Shown: positions 35,227 to 44,387, counted from the stretch's first letter. The stretch is DNA of 64,000 nucleotides from Opitutaceae bacterium (GCA_028284385.1 JANQRT010000060.1:248001-312000), one strand, 5' to 3'. Made by a program: numbers and translations. The notes: generated by a model from the sequence alone, not told the origin.

Positions 35227-35910
35227 GTGTCATTAGTTGATCGAAAACATCGATCTGGCGAGAGCAAGGATCATCGACGTTTGAAGACTCTCTCTTCAAT
35301 CTGGCTAAGGGAAAGGCATCGGTGTATTGTATCTACGGAGACGCGGCTTCCGCTTTCGAATTATCGTGTCGATGTCGCTGGCTATCAGCCTTTGGCGAAG
35401 TATTCCAGCGAGCCTGGAGCTTCTTTCGTTGTCGAATGCAAGCAATCCCGATCCGATTTCCTCAAGGATGCTAGCGACGAATCCTCTTGCCGATCGGAGA
35501 GGGGCGAGTTGATTAAACGGATTGCGAACCTCAGGGAATTGCTTTCGACACATCTGCCTGAGTGTCGCCTGCATCGGTCATTATTTAACGAATACGATAC
35601 TTATGATTTTTCGAGCTTTCGTCACGACACCTGGCATCGCCTGCTTTCCAGACTCCAATTTCTCGAGAGACGACTGCGATGCGGAGTCAAGTTTTCGAAG
35701 ATCGCCCGTTACGGTTGCGCGAATTTCTGTTTCCTGGCAGTCGAAATCGGAGTGGTTAAATCTGAGAAAGAACTGCCGCTAGGCTGGGGCTTGATGGAGA
35801 GAAATGGCGAGGAGCTCGAGATTAGAAAAGAGCCGTTGCTAATCTATTCTCCAAACGAAGTAAGATTGAAATTGCTGGAGCGAATAGCAGCGAGAAATGC
35901 CGTCAAGTGA
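35227..35910 (+). CDS. PD-(D/E)XK nuclease-fold protein (MmcB-like)
   Basis: 227 residues, GTG start. The region ~35-85 has a PD-(D/E)XK-type arrangement: an Asp in NYRVDVAGY, then SFVVECKQSRSDFLKD, in which ECK gives the E-x-K pair. The following SRSDFLKD resembles the SSxxDFxxD phrase of MmcB-type DNA repair proteins. The remainder is helical and basic (RLLSRLQFLERRLRCG) and contains several Cys. Endonuclease activity or a DNA-repair role is inferred from this motif only. Divergent from purN, no operon partner. Confidence 0.65.
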   Translation: MSLVDRKHRSGESKDHRRLKTLSSIWLRERHRCIVSTETRLPLSNYRVDVAGYQPLAKYSSEPGASFVVECKQSRSDFLKDASDESSCRSERGELIKRIANLRELLSTHLPECRLHRSLFNEYDTYDFSSFRHDTWHRLLSRLQFLERRLRCGVKFSKIARYGCANFCFLAVEIGVVKSEKELPLGWGLMERNGEELEIRKEPLLIYSPNEVRLKLLERIAARNAVK

Positions 35911-35925
35911 TTTAGGGCAAGGCAA

Positions 35926-37155
35926 CTATTGTATCGATTGGTAGAATACGGCTGTCTCGTCTGGATCTATTTCTCTTTGAAACGGACCGTCGACTTCGAC
36001 TGGAATCAAGGACCAGTTTCTCAAATCATTCGACTTTAGCAATTCCAAGGCTCCGGAACCGAGCGCTTCCACCGCATGCCCGCCCCCTGGTAGCGGCTTC
36101 ACGACGAGCGTGTTTGCCCTGGTCGTTACCGTTTCCTTTAGCCTAAGAGCGACTTGAAAAGTAATTTGGGTCGCTTCGAAAAAGGAGGCCACCATCACGT
36201 CCTTAGACTCGTTGATGCTGAATGTAGCTTCGAAATTGTCTACATCTGTAAAGGTTATCGTATTGTCTGGGTTAATACTGACGACATCGGGATCCGGTCC
36301 TTGGATAATTCCCTGAGAATCGATAACGATCTTCCCGGATTCGCCCTCGAAGTCGCTGTTGTTGGCATTCGATCCTGAGAAATTGGGTACATTTGGAACG
36401 GAAATCGAGAGCACTTGCCACTCGCCCTCGAGATCCGACAAGCTCAGTGTTTCGGGAGACTTGGTTAGGATAGCCAGGCTGAGCCCCTCCGTGAAAGTAT
36501 TGGAGGTGATCAGAACGTCTTTGGAGCTGTTTGATAAGAAAAGTTCGTTCTCGCCTTCACTGAAGAAATTCACGCGATTGCCGTCCACAATACTGAAGGT
36601 TCCCGCTCCGCCTGTTCCACCTGAAGCGTCAACGCTTACCGATTCGGCAGCTGTATCGAAGGGCAAGCTCAATTGGCCTCCGATAACGGTCCGTGGAACC
36701 TCGATGAAGTGACTGACCCAGTTTCCTTCCAAATCCGGCAGGAGGATTTGGCTAGGTTCTTTCACAGCGAAAGCCATGATATGGCTGGTGGCATCGGAGA
36801 AAATGTGGGCGAATATGCTGTTCTCCTCGGCGAGAAAGAAAGTTGAAGCCATAGTAGCTCCGTTTGGCAGGAATCCTATTTCCTGCAGAGCCGGACCGAC
36901 CAGAAGGATTTGGCCAGATTGGTTTTCAGGAATGGGATCGTTGATGGTGGCATCATAGGTCGCCTCCGCTGTGATTACCGTGGAAGTATCGGTCAAGGTG
37001 AAGTCGTCGGTCGGGATGCTCGCATTCACTGCTACTGGAATCTCGATTTCCTTTAACGCCCATGTCCCGGCAGTACTAGAAAAGACATCCGCTCCTACAG
37101 TGCATGTTATGGCGGGGCAACTGAGAGCGACAAAAAAAGCATGCAGTGTTTTCAT
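35926..37155 (-). CDS. Secreted protein with three W-containing repeats
   Basis: 409 residues with a signal peptide (MKTLHAFFVALSCPAITCTVGA). Three internal repeats of ~100-110 residues each begin with a similar phrase: AGTWALKEIEIPV, DLEGNWVSHFIEVP and DLEGEWQVLSISVP. The rest is rich in beta-strand-like, Ser/Thr/Asp-rich text. The C-terminal ~45 residues (LLKSNDLRNWSLIPVEVDG to FYQSIQ) resemble the end module of many secreted Verrucomicrobiota proteins. Extracellular location is likely. No enzymatic motif was recognised. It overlaps no other gene and stands alone. Confidence 0.75.
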   Translation of the reverse strand: MKTLHAFFVALSCPAITCTVGADVFSSTAGTWALKEIEIPVAVNASIPTDDFTLTDTSTVITAEATYDATINDPIPENQSGQILLVGPALQEIGFLPNGATMASTFFLAEENSIFAHIFSDATSHIMAFAVKEPSQILLPDLEGNWVSHFIEVPRTVIGGQLSLPFDTAAESVSVDASGGTGGAGTFSIVDGNRVNFFSEGENELFLSNSSKDVLITSNTFTEGLSLAILTKSPETLSLSDLEGEWQVLSISVPNVPNFSGSNANNSDFEGESGKIVIDSQGIIQGPDPDVVSINPDNTITFTDVDNFEATFSINESKDVMVASFFEATQITFQVALRLKETVTTRANTLVVKPLPGGGHAVEALGSGALELLKSNDLRNWSLIPVEVDGPFQREIDPDETAVFYQSIQ

Positions 37156-37365
37156 TTGGAGTCAGAAAATTTTAAATTCTAACTATTCTTCAATCTAAGC
37201 AAGGTAATACGATATTGCGTCGTTTGTATGATAAAAGGTCCGCGTGTCTGCGGCCCATTCTCCCCATCTTCTCGATATTACGATAGGCTTGGGAGAAATT
37301 AAGCTTTCCCCTATCTTTTGCGTTTTTGCTGGATTAGCCCAAAAACAAATGGATAACGACTCACG

Positions 37366-38478
37366 ATGCTTTGGTTACTCCTAGGCGGTCTTTTCATCCT
37401 CGGCTATTTATCCTACCAGCTGTCCAACTACTATCGTCGAAGGCTGCTTTATTCTTCCTGGCGCAGACTTGTTCGCTGGGAGTTTTGGCCGATGTCCGTT
37501 TTCTATATTCCCGTCGTAATATACATTTTGTACTTAGGAATTCGATACAAGGGGTTTACCCTCTTTACTGCTGCGAATCCTGGCATTCCACACGGCGGAG
37601 TGGCGATGATGTCTAAAAGCGATATCCTGCATGGCTTAAGGAATGAGCCGGATCGTGTGGCTTCGTTTACGGTTCTTCCGGCAGAGCTCTCGGTTGATGA
37701 AAAACGGCAAGCTTTGCAGGACTTTATGGATTCAAACGGCTTCGATTTTCCTATCGTCTTGAAACCGGATTTTGGCGAGCGAGGGAAGGGTGTGGGCATC
37801 ATTCGAAATCGCGAAAACGCTTTGACCTATTTGCAGGAAAGCTCGGAAAAGATCATCGTCCAAGAATACGTCCCGGGTTTGGAATTCGGCGTTTTCTATA
37901 CTCGCCGCCCTGGAGAGGAAAAGGGTCGCGTCACATCACTCACGGCGAAGGTGCCCACTGTTGTCGTCGGTGATGGCCGACGAACCTTGGAGCAGCTTAT
38001 CCTAGACGATTCCAGAGCGGTTTGCATGGCTCGTTTCTTTCTCGATAAATTCCAAAATGATCTGGGCCGGGTAGTTGAAGCGGGAGAGCGTTTCGTCCTA
38101 GCTGAACTTGGCACTCATTCGAGAGGGTCTCTTTTCCTCGATGCTGAGGAACTTTGGTCACCAGAACTCGAAGACGCTTTTGACGAGCTAAGTCGTTCCT
38201 TCGAAGGCTTTTTCCTGGGGCGCTATGATGTAAGGGTGGACTCTCGAGATTCCATCCAGCGGGGAGAGCGTTTCAAGGTGGTAGAGTTGAATGGCGTGGT
38301 TTCCGAACCGACTCACATGTACGATCCAAAGCATGGCTTAACCTATGCCTACTCGACAATGTTCTCTCTTTGGCGAGAGATCTTTCAAATCGGGTCAGCG
38401 AATCGAAGCAATGGCTTCAAGCCTTCGACTATCAGCGAGCTACGACAACTGTTGACAGATTTTTCTAATAACGGCTAA
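37366..38478 (+). CDS. Membrane-anchored ATP-grasp protein
   Basis: 370 residues. Two hydrophobic segments (LWLLLGGLFILGYLSYQL and FWPMSVFYIPVVIYILYLG) are followed by a D-Ala-D-Ala-ligase-like ATP-grasp domain (~95-350). ATP-binding elements are FPIVLKPDFGERGKGVGII and KIIVQEYVPGLEFGVFYTR; the metal region is RYDVRVDSRDSI and FKVVELNGVVSEP, with the ELNG in the place of the family E-x-N. Such enzymes ligate a carboxylate to an amine using ATP. The substrate is unknown; a membrane anchor suggests a lipid or envelope substrate. It is convergent with the OlsF-like gene, 37 bases away. Confidence 0.82.
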   Translation: MLWLLLGGLFILGYLSYQLSNYYRRRLLYSSWRRLVRWEFWPMSVFYIPVVIYILYLGIRYKGFTLFTAANPGIPHGGVAMMSKSDILHGLRNEPDRVASFTVLPAELSVDEKRQALQDFMDSNGFDFPIVLKPDFGERGKGVGIIRNRENALTYLQESSEKIIVQEYVPGLEFGVFYTRRPGEEKGRVTSLTAKVPTVVVGDGRRTLEQLILDDSRAVCMARFFLDKFQNDLGRVVEAGERFVLAELGTHSRGSLFLDAEELWSPELEDAFDELSRSFEGFFLGRYDVRVDSRDSIQRGERFKVVELNGVVSEPTHMYDPKHGLTYAYSTMFSLWREIFQIGSANRSNGFKPSTISELRQLLTDFSNNG

Positions 38479-38515
38479 AAGCCATCAATAGATTGTATCC
38501 AAAATTTGGAGTCAG

Positions 38516-40366
38516 TTAAACTGCCACGGGATGTTGCGAATCTTTCTTGCTGTGGTGGGCTAGAAATTTTTCGTAGCCTTGGTTCCCCATGTACTTTCGC
38601 AGATACCTTCCTTCCGTCTTGAGCAAGTCTACCACGATAAAACCGTCCAAAGCGTCGCTGAATGCCTGGTCGATCCCGAAGCATAAAATGACTCCATTTA
38701 GTTTCAGGTAGTGCTTCAGCAAGATGGGGACGCCTTTGTTGTCCTTTTCGACCTCGGACACTAATGAAGAAACGTCGTCAAGCTCTGGAAGCGCAGAGCG
38801 AAAAGCGATATTGGCGAATCGTTTGATTTTCGAGAGTCGCGGTTTCACCCGAGCGCTGATCAGGTTTTTGAGCGTAGGATGAAGCTTATGGTTCTTCAGA
38901 TACTCCACCATGAGAGACTTGGACAAGCTTCGATAGCTATCGGTCATACTGACCGCCCCGAAAAGGGTTTTGTATTCAGGATTTCGGGATACTAACTCGC
39001 CTATCCCTCTCCAGATTAGAGCGAGCGAGGCCGATTTCTTTTGGTATTTAGGCGTTACATACGACCTTCCCACCTCAATGGCTGGATTGAGAGCGGCCAG
39101 GAGTTCTGATTTGAAATCGTATAGAGTATTGCAATACAATCCCTTGACTCCATGCGATTCTAGCACTTTATCGACGAAACAGTAGCGATAGGCTCCGGCG
39201 ATCTCCCGCGACTCCTCGTCCCACATAAAGAGATGATGGTAGATCTTGTCGAAGCGATCAATGTCTAGAGGCTTGCCAGTGCCTTCATCGACTGGACGGA
39301 AGGTTTCCTCTCGCGTTCTGCCGATCTCTTCAAGAATGTGAGGAATTTGATCTGCGCTTGCTCCATAAATTGAATACGAACCTTTTTTAAAGAGCAGAGC
39401 TTCCTCGGGCAGATTGTGGATGTCCTGCAGCAGATTTTCGATGGGCTGGCGCTTGGCAATCGGCTCTTGTTTCGCCTTTATATCCGCGATTTTTCGATCC
39501 GTTGAATTGCTCTGGTTCGCCTCTTCCTTTTGTTCATCCAGGATATAGGAGCTGGCTCGCATGAATTGCGTGAGGGCGGCTGGCGAGTCGAATCGCGCTG
39601 CTCTTTGGGGTGAAATGGGTTTTCCAATACGAACCTTGAGCGTCATGCCCTCCTTGTTGAGCATTTGCCTCGGAAGCATAATGGTCCGGAGTCGCGGATG
39701 AATCAGTCCCAAGATCTGGAAGAGAGTGGTGTTGCGCCCTTCGAAATACATGGGAACAATCGTAGCCCCGCTTCGCTGCACGATGATTCCCGAATTAGGA
39801 TTCCACTCCGGGTCGGTGACGACGCGTTTATCGAAGTGATAGTGTGAAACGACTCCAGCAGGAAAAGTGCCCAGGCAATGTCCCTCCTTGAGCCATTTGA
39901 GGGTGGCGCGCATGGGCCCCAGATTCATGGCTGTGGCCTTCCGGGTCTGGAAGGGATTTACTTCGATAGTCCAGGATCTGAGTTCCTTAAAAGCTCCTAG
40001 CAGGTAGTTCACCAGCAGCCGTGTGTCTTCTCGCGCCGACGTCAGAATCGACCCCATTATCAGTCCATCCACGCCGCCATAGGGATGATTGGCCACGCAG
40101 ACGATCGGTCCTTCCCTTGGTATTCTGCCTAAATCCTTTTCAGATACCTCGTATTTTATCTCCAGCTTTTTAAGAGCGGCATCAAAGAAGTTGTCGTTGG
40201 CGAAGCGGGTCTCTCTTTCCTGCAAAAACTCATGGTTTTTCTGATTCAGTCGATCCACGGCTAGACCCTTCTCCACTGGATAGCGGATCAATCTGTACAA
40301 AGAACGCATGGGCCCGCTTTGGATCGATTGCTCCAGGTCCACGAGCTTTGTTGATGGGCTATTCAT
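38516..40366 (-). CDS. OlsF-like bifunctional acyltransferase (PlsC-type + GNAT-type)
   Basis: 616 residues. The N-terminal part (~60-280) is a lysophospholipid-acyltransferase domain: VCVANHPYGGVDGLIMGS with His94 and Asp100 (H-x5-D), FPAGVVSHY and GATIVPMYFEGRN. The C-terminal part (~330-500) is an ornithine-acyl-ACP N-acyltransferase-type GNAT: EEIGRTREETFRPVDEGTG, IAGAYRYCFVD and VGRSYVTPKYQ. This domain order is that of OlsF, which makes ornithine-type aminolipids, N-acylating with the C-terminal and O-acylating with the N-terminal half. That the product is ornithine, glutamine or lysine lipid is not readable. Convergent with the ATP-grasp gene. Confidence 0.82.
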   Translation of the reverse strand: MNSPSTKLVDLEQSIQSGPMRSLYRLIRYPVEKGLAVDRLNQKNHEFLQERETRFANDNFFDAALKKLEIKYEVSEKDLGRIPREGPIVCVANHPYGGVDGLIMGSILTSAREDTRLLVNYLLGAFKELRSWTIEVNPFQTRKATAMNLGPMRATLKWLKEGHCLGTFPAGVVSHYHFDKRVVTDPEWNPNSGIIVQRSGATIVPMYFEGRNTTLFQILGLIHPRLRTIMLPRQMLNKEGMTLKVRIGKPISPQRAARFDSPAALTQFMRASSYILDEQKEEANQSNSTDRKIADIKAKQEPIAKRQPIENLLQDIHNLPEEALLFKKGSYSIYGASADQIPHILEEIGRTREETFRPVDEGTGKPLDIDRFDKIYHHLFMWDEESREIAGAYRYCFVDKVLESHGVKGLYCNTLYDFKSELLAALNPAIEVGRSYVTPKYQKKSASLALIWRGIGELVSRNPEYKTLFGAVSMTDSYRSLSKSLMVEYLKNHKLHPTLKNLISARVKPRLSKIKRFANIAFRSALPELDDVSSLVSEVEKDNKGVPILLKHYLKLNGVILCFGIDQAFSDALDGFIVVDLLKTEGRYLRKYMGNQGYEKFLAHHSKKDSQHPVAV

Positions 40367-40563
40367 TGCAGGACTTTGAAAAAGGGGCCAATTTTTGAGG
40401 GATTAGGGGTGGCTTGGCTATTTCGTTTGATTTATTGCAGCAAAATCCGTTGGCGAGTAGTTAAAGTAGAAAATAACGTCGACTCTGAAGACGTTTCCAG
40501 ACGAAACTCTAATGCAGTCGACTTGAGTGGAACGATTCGGATTAATCAATCTCCTAATTAGTC

Positions 40564-41004
40564 ATGGCAAATTCATTTGAAGAGGACGTAGTGGACGCTC
40601 CTTTTGAAGATGAACCCAAGAAAAGTGTTGGGGAATCCATTTTGATGGCCACTGCTGCCTCCCTCTTCTTCATCGCTTGGGGGGTTTATGTTAACTGGGC
40701 TTACGGGTTTGGCGCCGTCATTCAGGTCGGGATAACCCAAGGCCTCATCAGTTTTATTTCGACCTTCGTTTCAGCCGAAGTCCTGCGACGCATGTATTTC
40801 GCGCTCAAGCGTGTTGGTGCAAATGGAGCTCTTACGGTCCCACTTGGCCTGGCCATCATCAACGGGTCTGTCTTCTGCGCTCACTTTGTAGCGGGCACTC
40901 CTGAGATCTGGATGACTATGATGCCTGGCGCGATCATCAGTGTTTTCTTCTGTAGCGGCTATACCTATCGCTTGAGACTAGCCCGAATTAAACTCGAACA
41001 ATAG
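40564..41004 (+). CDS. Small integral membrane protein, unknown
   Basis: 146 residues with an acidic N-terminus (EEDVVDAPFEDEP) and about four hydrophobic segments (ILMATAASLFFIAWGVYVNW; VGITQGLISFISTFVSAEVL; TVPLGLAIINGSVFCAHFVAG; MMPGAIISVFFCSGYTY). No family recognised. It lies 16 bases upstream of the alpha/beta hydrolase gene, so they probably form an operon. The ORF and hydrophobicity pattern make it a credible gene. Confidence 0.75.
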   Translation: MANSFEEDVVDAPFEDEPKKSVGESILMATAASLFFIAWGVYVNWAYGFGAVIQVGITQGLISFISTFVSAEVLRRMYFALKRVGANGALTVPLGLAIINGSVFCAHFVAGTPEIWMTMMPGAIISVFFCSGYTYRLRLARIKLEQ

Positions 41005-41020
41005 GCATCGCGTTGCGTTT

Positions 41021-41878
41021 ATGTCTATGAAGCGGACTATGGGTCGAAAGTGCTTTTGGCTTATCCTTCTCGCATTGGGTTCAAGCATGGGTTTCCCGTT
41101 TAGCGACGCTTCTGCTCAGGACGAACTCAAGGCCATACCTGACGCTCGTTCGAGCTTGCAAAGCGCAACCGTCAGCTTTGGAGAAAGCTATATCCATTAC
41201 ATGGATACTGGCGAGGCCGATTTGCCGTTGGTCATCTTCATTCATGGAACTCCCGGGTCGTGGGGAAATTTCCGACACTTCATGCAGTATCCCTCCTTGA
41301 GGCAGGTTGCTAGAATGGTTTCTCTGGACCGTCCTGGATTCGGAAAATCCAATGCAGGCGAATTGGTCCTCACTTTGGAGGAGCAGGCGGCTGCGATCGA
41401 GCCGTTGCTCAAGCTCAATGAATCCAATAGAAAGACTGTCTTGGTGGGGCATTCGCTAGGGGGGCCGATTGCCGCACGTGTAGCTATGGATTATCCTTCT
41501 CAGGTGGATGGCATCTTTCTGGTGGCTCCCACACTGGATCCGGAGTTGGAGCGGACAAAATGGTATCAGGCTTTGGGCAGAATGACGTTGATTCGCTGGA
41601 TGGTCCCCAAGGGCCTTTCTAAGGCGAATAAGGAGCTGAAAAATTTAAGAGGGGAGCTTCGGGACATGTTGCCTTTATGGGAGAAAATCGATGCGGAAAC
41701 GATTGTCCTTCAGGGTGGCAAGGATCCTTTGGTTGATCCTGGAAACGCCGCATTCGTTTCGCGAATGCTTCCCGAAGAGCGCCTCGAGGTTTGGTATCAC
41801 GAGGAACTAAGTCATTTCATTCCCTGGAAGCAGCCTGACTTGATGGTTGAAGGTATTCTGCAGCTGTTGGAAAAGTAG
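41021..41878 (+). CDS. Secreted alpha/beta hydrolase
   Basis: 285 residues with a signal peptide (basic MKRTMGRK, then FWLILLALGSSMGFPFSDASA). Alpha/beta-hydrolase features: oxyanion region FIHGTPGSWGNF, strand and turn VSLDRPGFGKSN, nucleophile elbow VGHSLGGPIAARVA, the acid in LQGGKDPLVDP and catalytic His in LSHFIPW. The substrate is unknown; it resembles small ester or epoxide-type hydrolases. It is 16 bases downstream of the membrane protein gene. Confidence 0.87.
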   Translation: MSMKRTMGRKCFWLILLALGSSMGFPFSDASAQDELKAIPDARSSLQSATVSFGESYIHYMDTGEADLPLVIFIHGTPGSWGNFRHFMQYPSLRQVARMVSLDRPGFGKSNAGELVLTLEEQAAAIEPLLKLNESNRKTVLVGHSLGGPIAARVAMDYPSQVDGIFLVAPTLDPELERTKWYQALGRMTLIRWMVPKGLSKANKELKNLRGELRDMLPLWEKIDAETIVLQGGKDPLVDPGNAAFVSRMLPEERLEVWYHEELSHFIPWKQPDLMVEGILQLLEK

Positions 41879-42219
41879 TTGATCGACAAATGTCTTTCGC
41901 TTTTCATTCGGCGAGTATTCGTTCTTTTGCTACACTCACTTCAGCTTACCTGCTGTAACTAGCCTTTGGAAAAGCCGGCTTTCTGAATCGTTTTGAAATT
42001 AGCCCTTGACTCTACTACACGTGTAGTAAATACCTCGATTCGGTGATGGGTTGGAGGGCTCTTTTCCTTCTGTCCGAGTCAATGAGTAAGTTTGGGGAGA
42101 ACTTGCTCTCGACTTAGTCTGTTAGGGTGTACAGTAGGATTTTGGGATAAAGGGACCCGCCATCACCCCTTCTTACCTTTAGCGTGTAATTGAAAAACCA
42201 CACAGTCTGACGAAATCCA
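41879..42219. other. Intergenic region with orphan promoter/operator
   Basis: 341 bases between the hydrolase and a convergent minus-strand gene. The upstream part has a short AAAGCCGGCTTT palindrome. At 42006-42034 a -35-like TTGACT, a 16-bp palindrome and AT-rich bases form a promoter/operator pointing right. Only a 23-codon ORF (42046-42117) follows it. Confidence 0.55.
42006..42034 (+). promoter_or_regulatory. BlaI/MecI-like operator within a promoter spacer
   Basis: TTGACT (42006-42011) is followed by the perfect 16-bp palindrome TACTACACGTGTAGTA (42013-42028) and AAATACC. It carries the TACA...TGTA half sites of BlaI/MecI/CopY-family repressors in the -35/-10 spacer. No such regulator or target gene lies next to it. 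Confidence 0.55.
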
Positions 42220-42768
42220 TCAGCGCGCAGTGAAAGGATCAAACCGCTTAACGGTCTCCATCCTCAGTTGCCACAAAGTCCCTTGAATGGATTTTTGGTT
42301 TTTAGGAGCTGCATAGTCAGGAGTCGACCAGTCGAGATCGAAGATTCGCTTCCAGCTTTTCTGTATTCCATCGTTGTTTGGACTTAAGTCGAAAGCCTCC
42401 CTCTCTTTCTCGGATCGAGCCAGAAACCAGTTATTCAATACATAGTGCCAAAGTTCGAAATCCGAGAGCAGGACTTCGTTTTTCTCGCATTCAAATTCGA
42501 TACGGATTCCTTTGGTTCCCGCTGGTAGGTGACCTTTCATTCGCAGGTCAGGGTGCTTTTTCTGGGCATTCTCCCATTGCCGCCATGCCCAAATCGGAAA
42601 AGCGTTTGGAGACGAAGATTGGAAAAGCTTCGTCTCCATCTCGCGTCTCATCCATCGATAAGATGGAAGGAATGTCTGATCGGAAATGAATTTCTCGGAT
42701 CCTACTAAAATTCCGCTTTCGTTAAGCTGCCGCCATGCCCCCTCTGTCTGAATCGTCCAAAAGATCAT
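42220..42768 (-). CDS. DUF3841-family protein
   Basis: About 182 residues from the ATG at 42768; a TTG 15 bases upstream is less likely because family members begin close to the TIQ motif. Matching phrases are FWTIQTEGAWRQL, the RWMRREMETKL region, NAFPIWAWRQWE, HPDLRMKGHLP, VLLSDFELWHYVLNNWFLA and the late IQGTLWQL. The family is uncharacterised, soluble and rich in Trp. No partner gene is close; metY lies 67 bases upstream on the same strand, so co-transcription is possible. Confidence 0.85.
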   Translation of the reverse strand: MIFWTIQTEGAWRQLNESGILVGSEKFISDQTFLPSYRWMRREMETKLFQSSSPNAFPIWAWRQWENAQKKHPDLRMKGHLPAGTKGIRIEFECEKNEVLLSDFELWHYVLNNWFLARSEKEREAFDLSPNNDGIQKSWKRIFDLDWSTPDYAAPKNQKSIQGTLWQLRMETVKRFDPFTAR

Positions 42769-42834
42769 TCTATTCTTCGGCAATCTGTATCTGAAAATAC
42801 ATTACCAAAGCTATAATCGGTTTTTACGAAAAAA

Positions 42835-44112
42835 CTAAATGCTGCCTAGGGCTTGTTCGATGTCCGCCACGATGTCGTCGATGTTTTCGATGCCAACGGA
42901 AAGCCGTACCAGTTCTGGTGTTATGCCACCGGCCTTTTGTTGTTCTTCGCTCAATTGACTGTGGGTCGTCGTGGCAGGATGAATCGCCAGACTCTTCGCA
43001 TCCCCGACATTAGCTAAGTGGCTAAAGAGGTTGAGATTATCAATGAACTTGGAGCCAGCTTCCGAGCCGCCTTTGATTCCAAACACTACCATCGATCCGC
43101 CCTTGCCGGAAAGGTATTTGTCGACAAGCGCCTTTGAGTCTTCGTCGTCCATTCCTGGATACTTCACCCATTCGACTGCGTCGCTACCTTTTAGGTATTC
43201 GGCGACTTTGAGAGCATTTTCGCAATGTCGCTCCATCCTCAAATGTAGCGTTTCGATCCCCTGTAGGAAAATCCAGGCATTGTCGGGCGAGATGCAAGCC
43301 CCCAGATTGCGCAGAGGAACCGTCCGCATTCGCAGTATGAAGGCGAGAGGACTCAGGGGCTCTGGCAAATCGTGACCCCATCTTAGTCCATGATAGGACG
43401 TATCCGGATTGTTATACAGGGGGAATTTCTCGCTTGCCCAGTTGAACTTTCCTGAGTCGACGACCACGCCACCTATGCCGGCTCCATGTCCGCCGAACCA
43501 CTTCGTCAAAGAATGCACAACAATGTCTGCTCCGTGTTCGATCGGTCGCGTTAGGTAAGGTGTAGAAAAGGTGCTGTCCACGATAAGCGGAATCCCGTTT
43601 TCATGAGCGATACTCGCGATTGCTTCGAGATCCGCTACGTCCAGAGCGGGATTGCCTACCGTTTCGCAAAACAGGGCTTTGGTGTTCTCGTCGATGGCTT
43701 CCGCAAAATTGCTTGGCGTGTTCGGATCGACGAATTTTACGTTAATGCCCAGATCCGGTAGGATGTCATTGAATTGCGTATACGTACCGCCGTAAAGATT
43801 GTTGGCCGAGACGATGTTATCGCCCGTCCTCGCTAGATTGATGATGGAGTAGAATACCCCGCTCGTGCCCGATGCCAATGCGAGAGCGGCCGCTCCGCCT
43901 TCGAGATCGGCTACTCGCTTTTCGAGCACGTCCTGAGTCGGGTTCATGATACGCGAGTAGATGTTGCCCAACTCTTTTAGGGCGAAGAGGTTCGCGGCAT
44001 GCTCCGTGTTATCGAAGACGTACGATGAGGTGCGGTAAATAGGAACCGCTCTAGCTTTAGTTGTGGGATCAGGTTCTTGGCCTGAGTGAAGGCATTTCGT
44101 TTCGATTCTCAT
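42835..44112 (-). CDS. metY: O-acetylhomoserine sulfhydrylase (Cys/Met metabolism PLP enzyme)
   Basis: 425 residues, the length of the MetY/Met17 branch rather than the ~380 of MetB/MetC. Start MRIETKCLHSGQEPDPTTKARAVP; YSRIMNPTQDVLEKRVADLEGG; FCETVGNPALDVADL; and the PLP Lys in VVHSLTKWFGGHGAGIGG. The long insertions FPLYNNPDTSYHGL and SPDNAWIFLQGIETLHLRM are MetY hallmarks. The enzyme forms homocysteine from O-acetylhomoserine and sulfide. cysK lies 3.6 kb away. I looked for a SAM riboswitch upstream and saw none. Confidence 0.93.
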   Translation of the reverse strand: MRIETKCLHSGQEPDPTTKARAVPIYRTSSYVFDNTEHAANLFALKELGNIYSRIMNPTQDVLEKRVADLEGGAAALALASGTSGVFYSIINLARTGDNIVSANNLYGGTYTQFNDILPDLGINVKFVDPNTPSNFAEAIDENTKALFCETVGNPALDVADLEAIASIAHENGIPLIVDSTFSTPYLTRPIEHGADIVVHSLTKWFGGHGAGIGGVVVDSGKFNWASEKFPLYNNPDTSYHGLRWGHDLPEPLSPLAFILRMRTVPLRNLGACISPDNAWIFLQGIETLHLRMERHCENALKVAEYLKGSDAVEWVKYPGMDDEDSKALVDKYLSGKGGSMVVFGIKGGSEAGSKFIDNLNLFSHLANVGDAKSLAIHPATTTHSQLSEEQQKAGGITPELVRLSVGIENIDDIVADIEQALGSI

Positions 44113-44387
44113 GAGTCTTTTATGTCGGAAGTTAAATAAATTTTTCTAGTTGGTTTCACCCCGATTTAGGAATCAGTTTTGGGTTGAGGCGTGACTTTAA
44201 GAACCGATTGTTTTTCAAGTCAATGGACAAAGAAGACTATCTGTAACGATCACTTCCAGTGGTCTCTTTCTGATTTTGGAAGAATGGTGTTTCCTAGACT
44301 ACACTTTCCTCTTAGAGCCCTTCAAAAAGTACCTATATTCAATAATCGGATACAGCTAACGAATATCCAGGATTTCTCTGAACCGGT

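Noticed and set aside
44113..44387. Possible SAM riboswitch upstream of metY on the minus strand
   Set aside because: No S-box, SAM-II or other recognisable core sequence or stem pattern could be found in the 275 bases.
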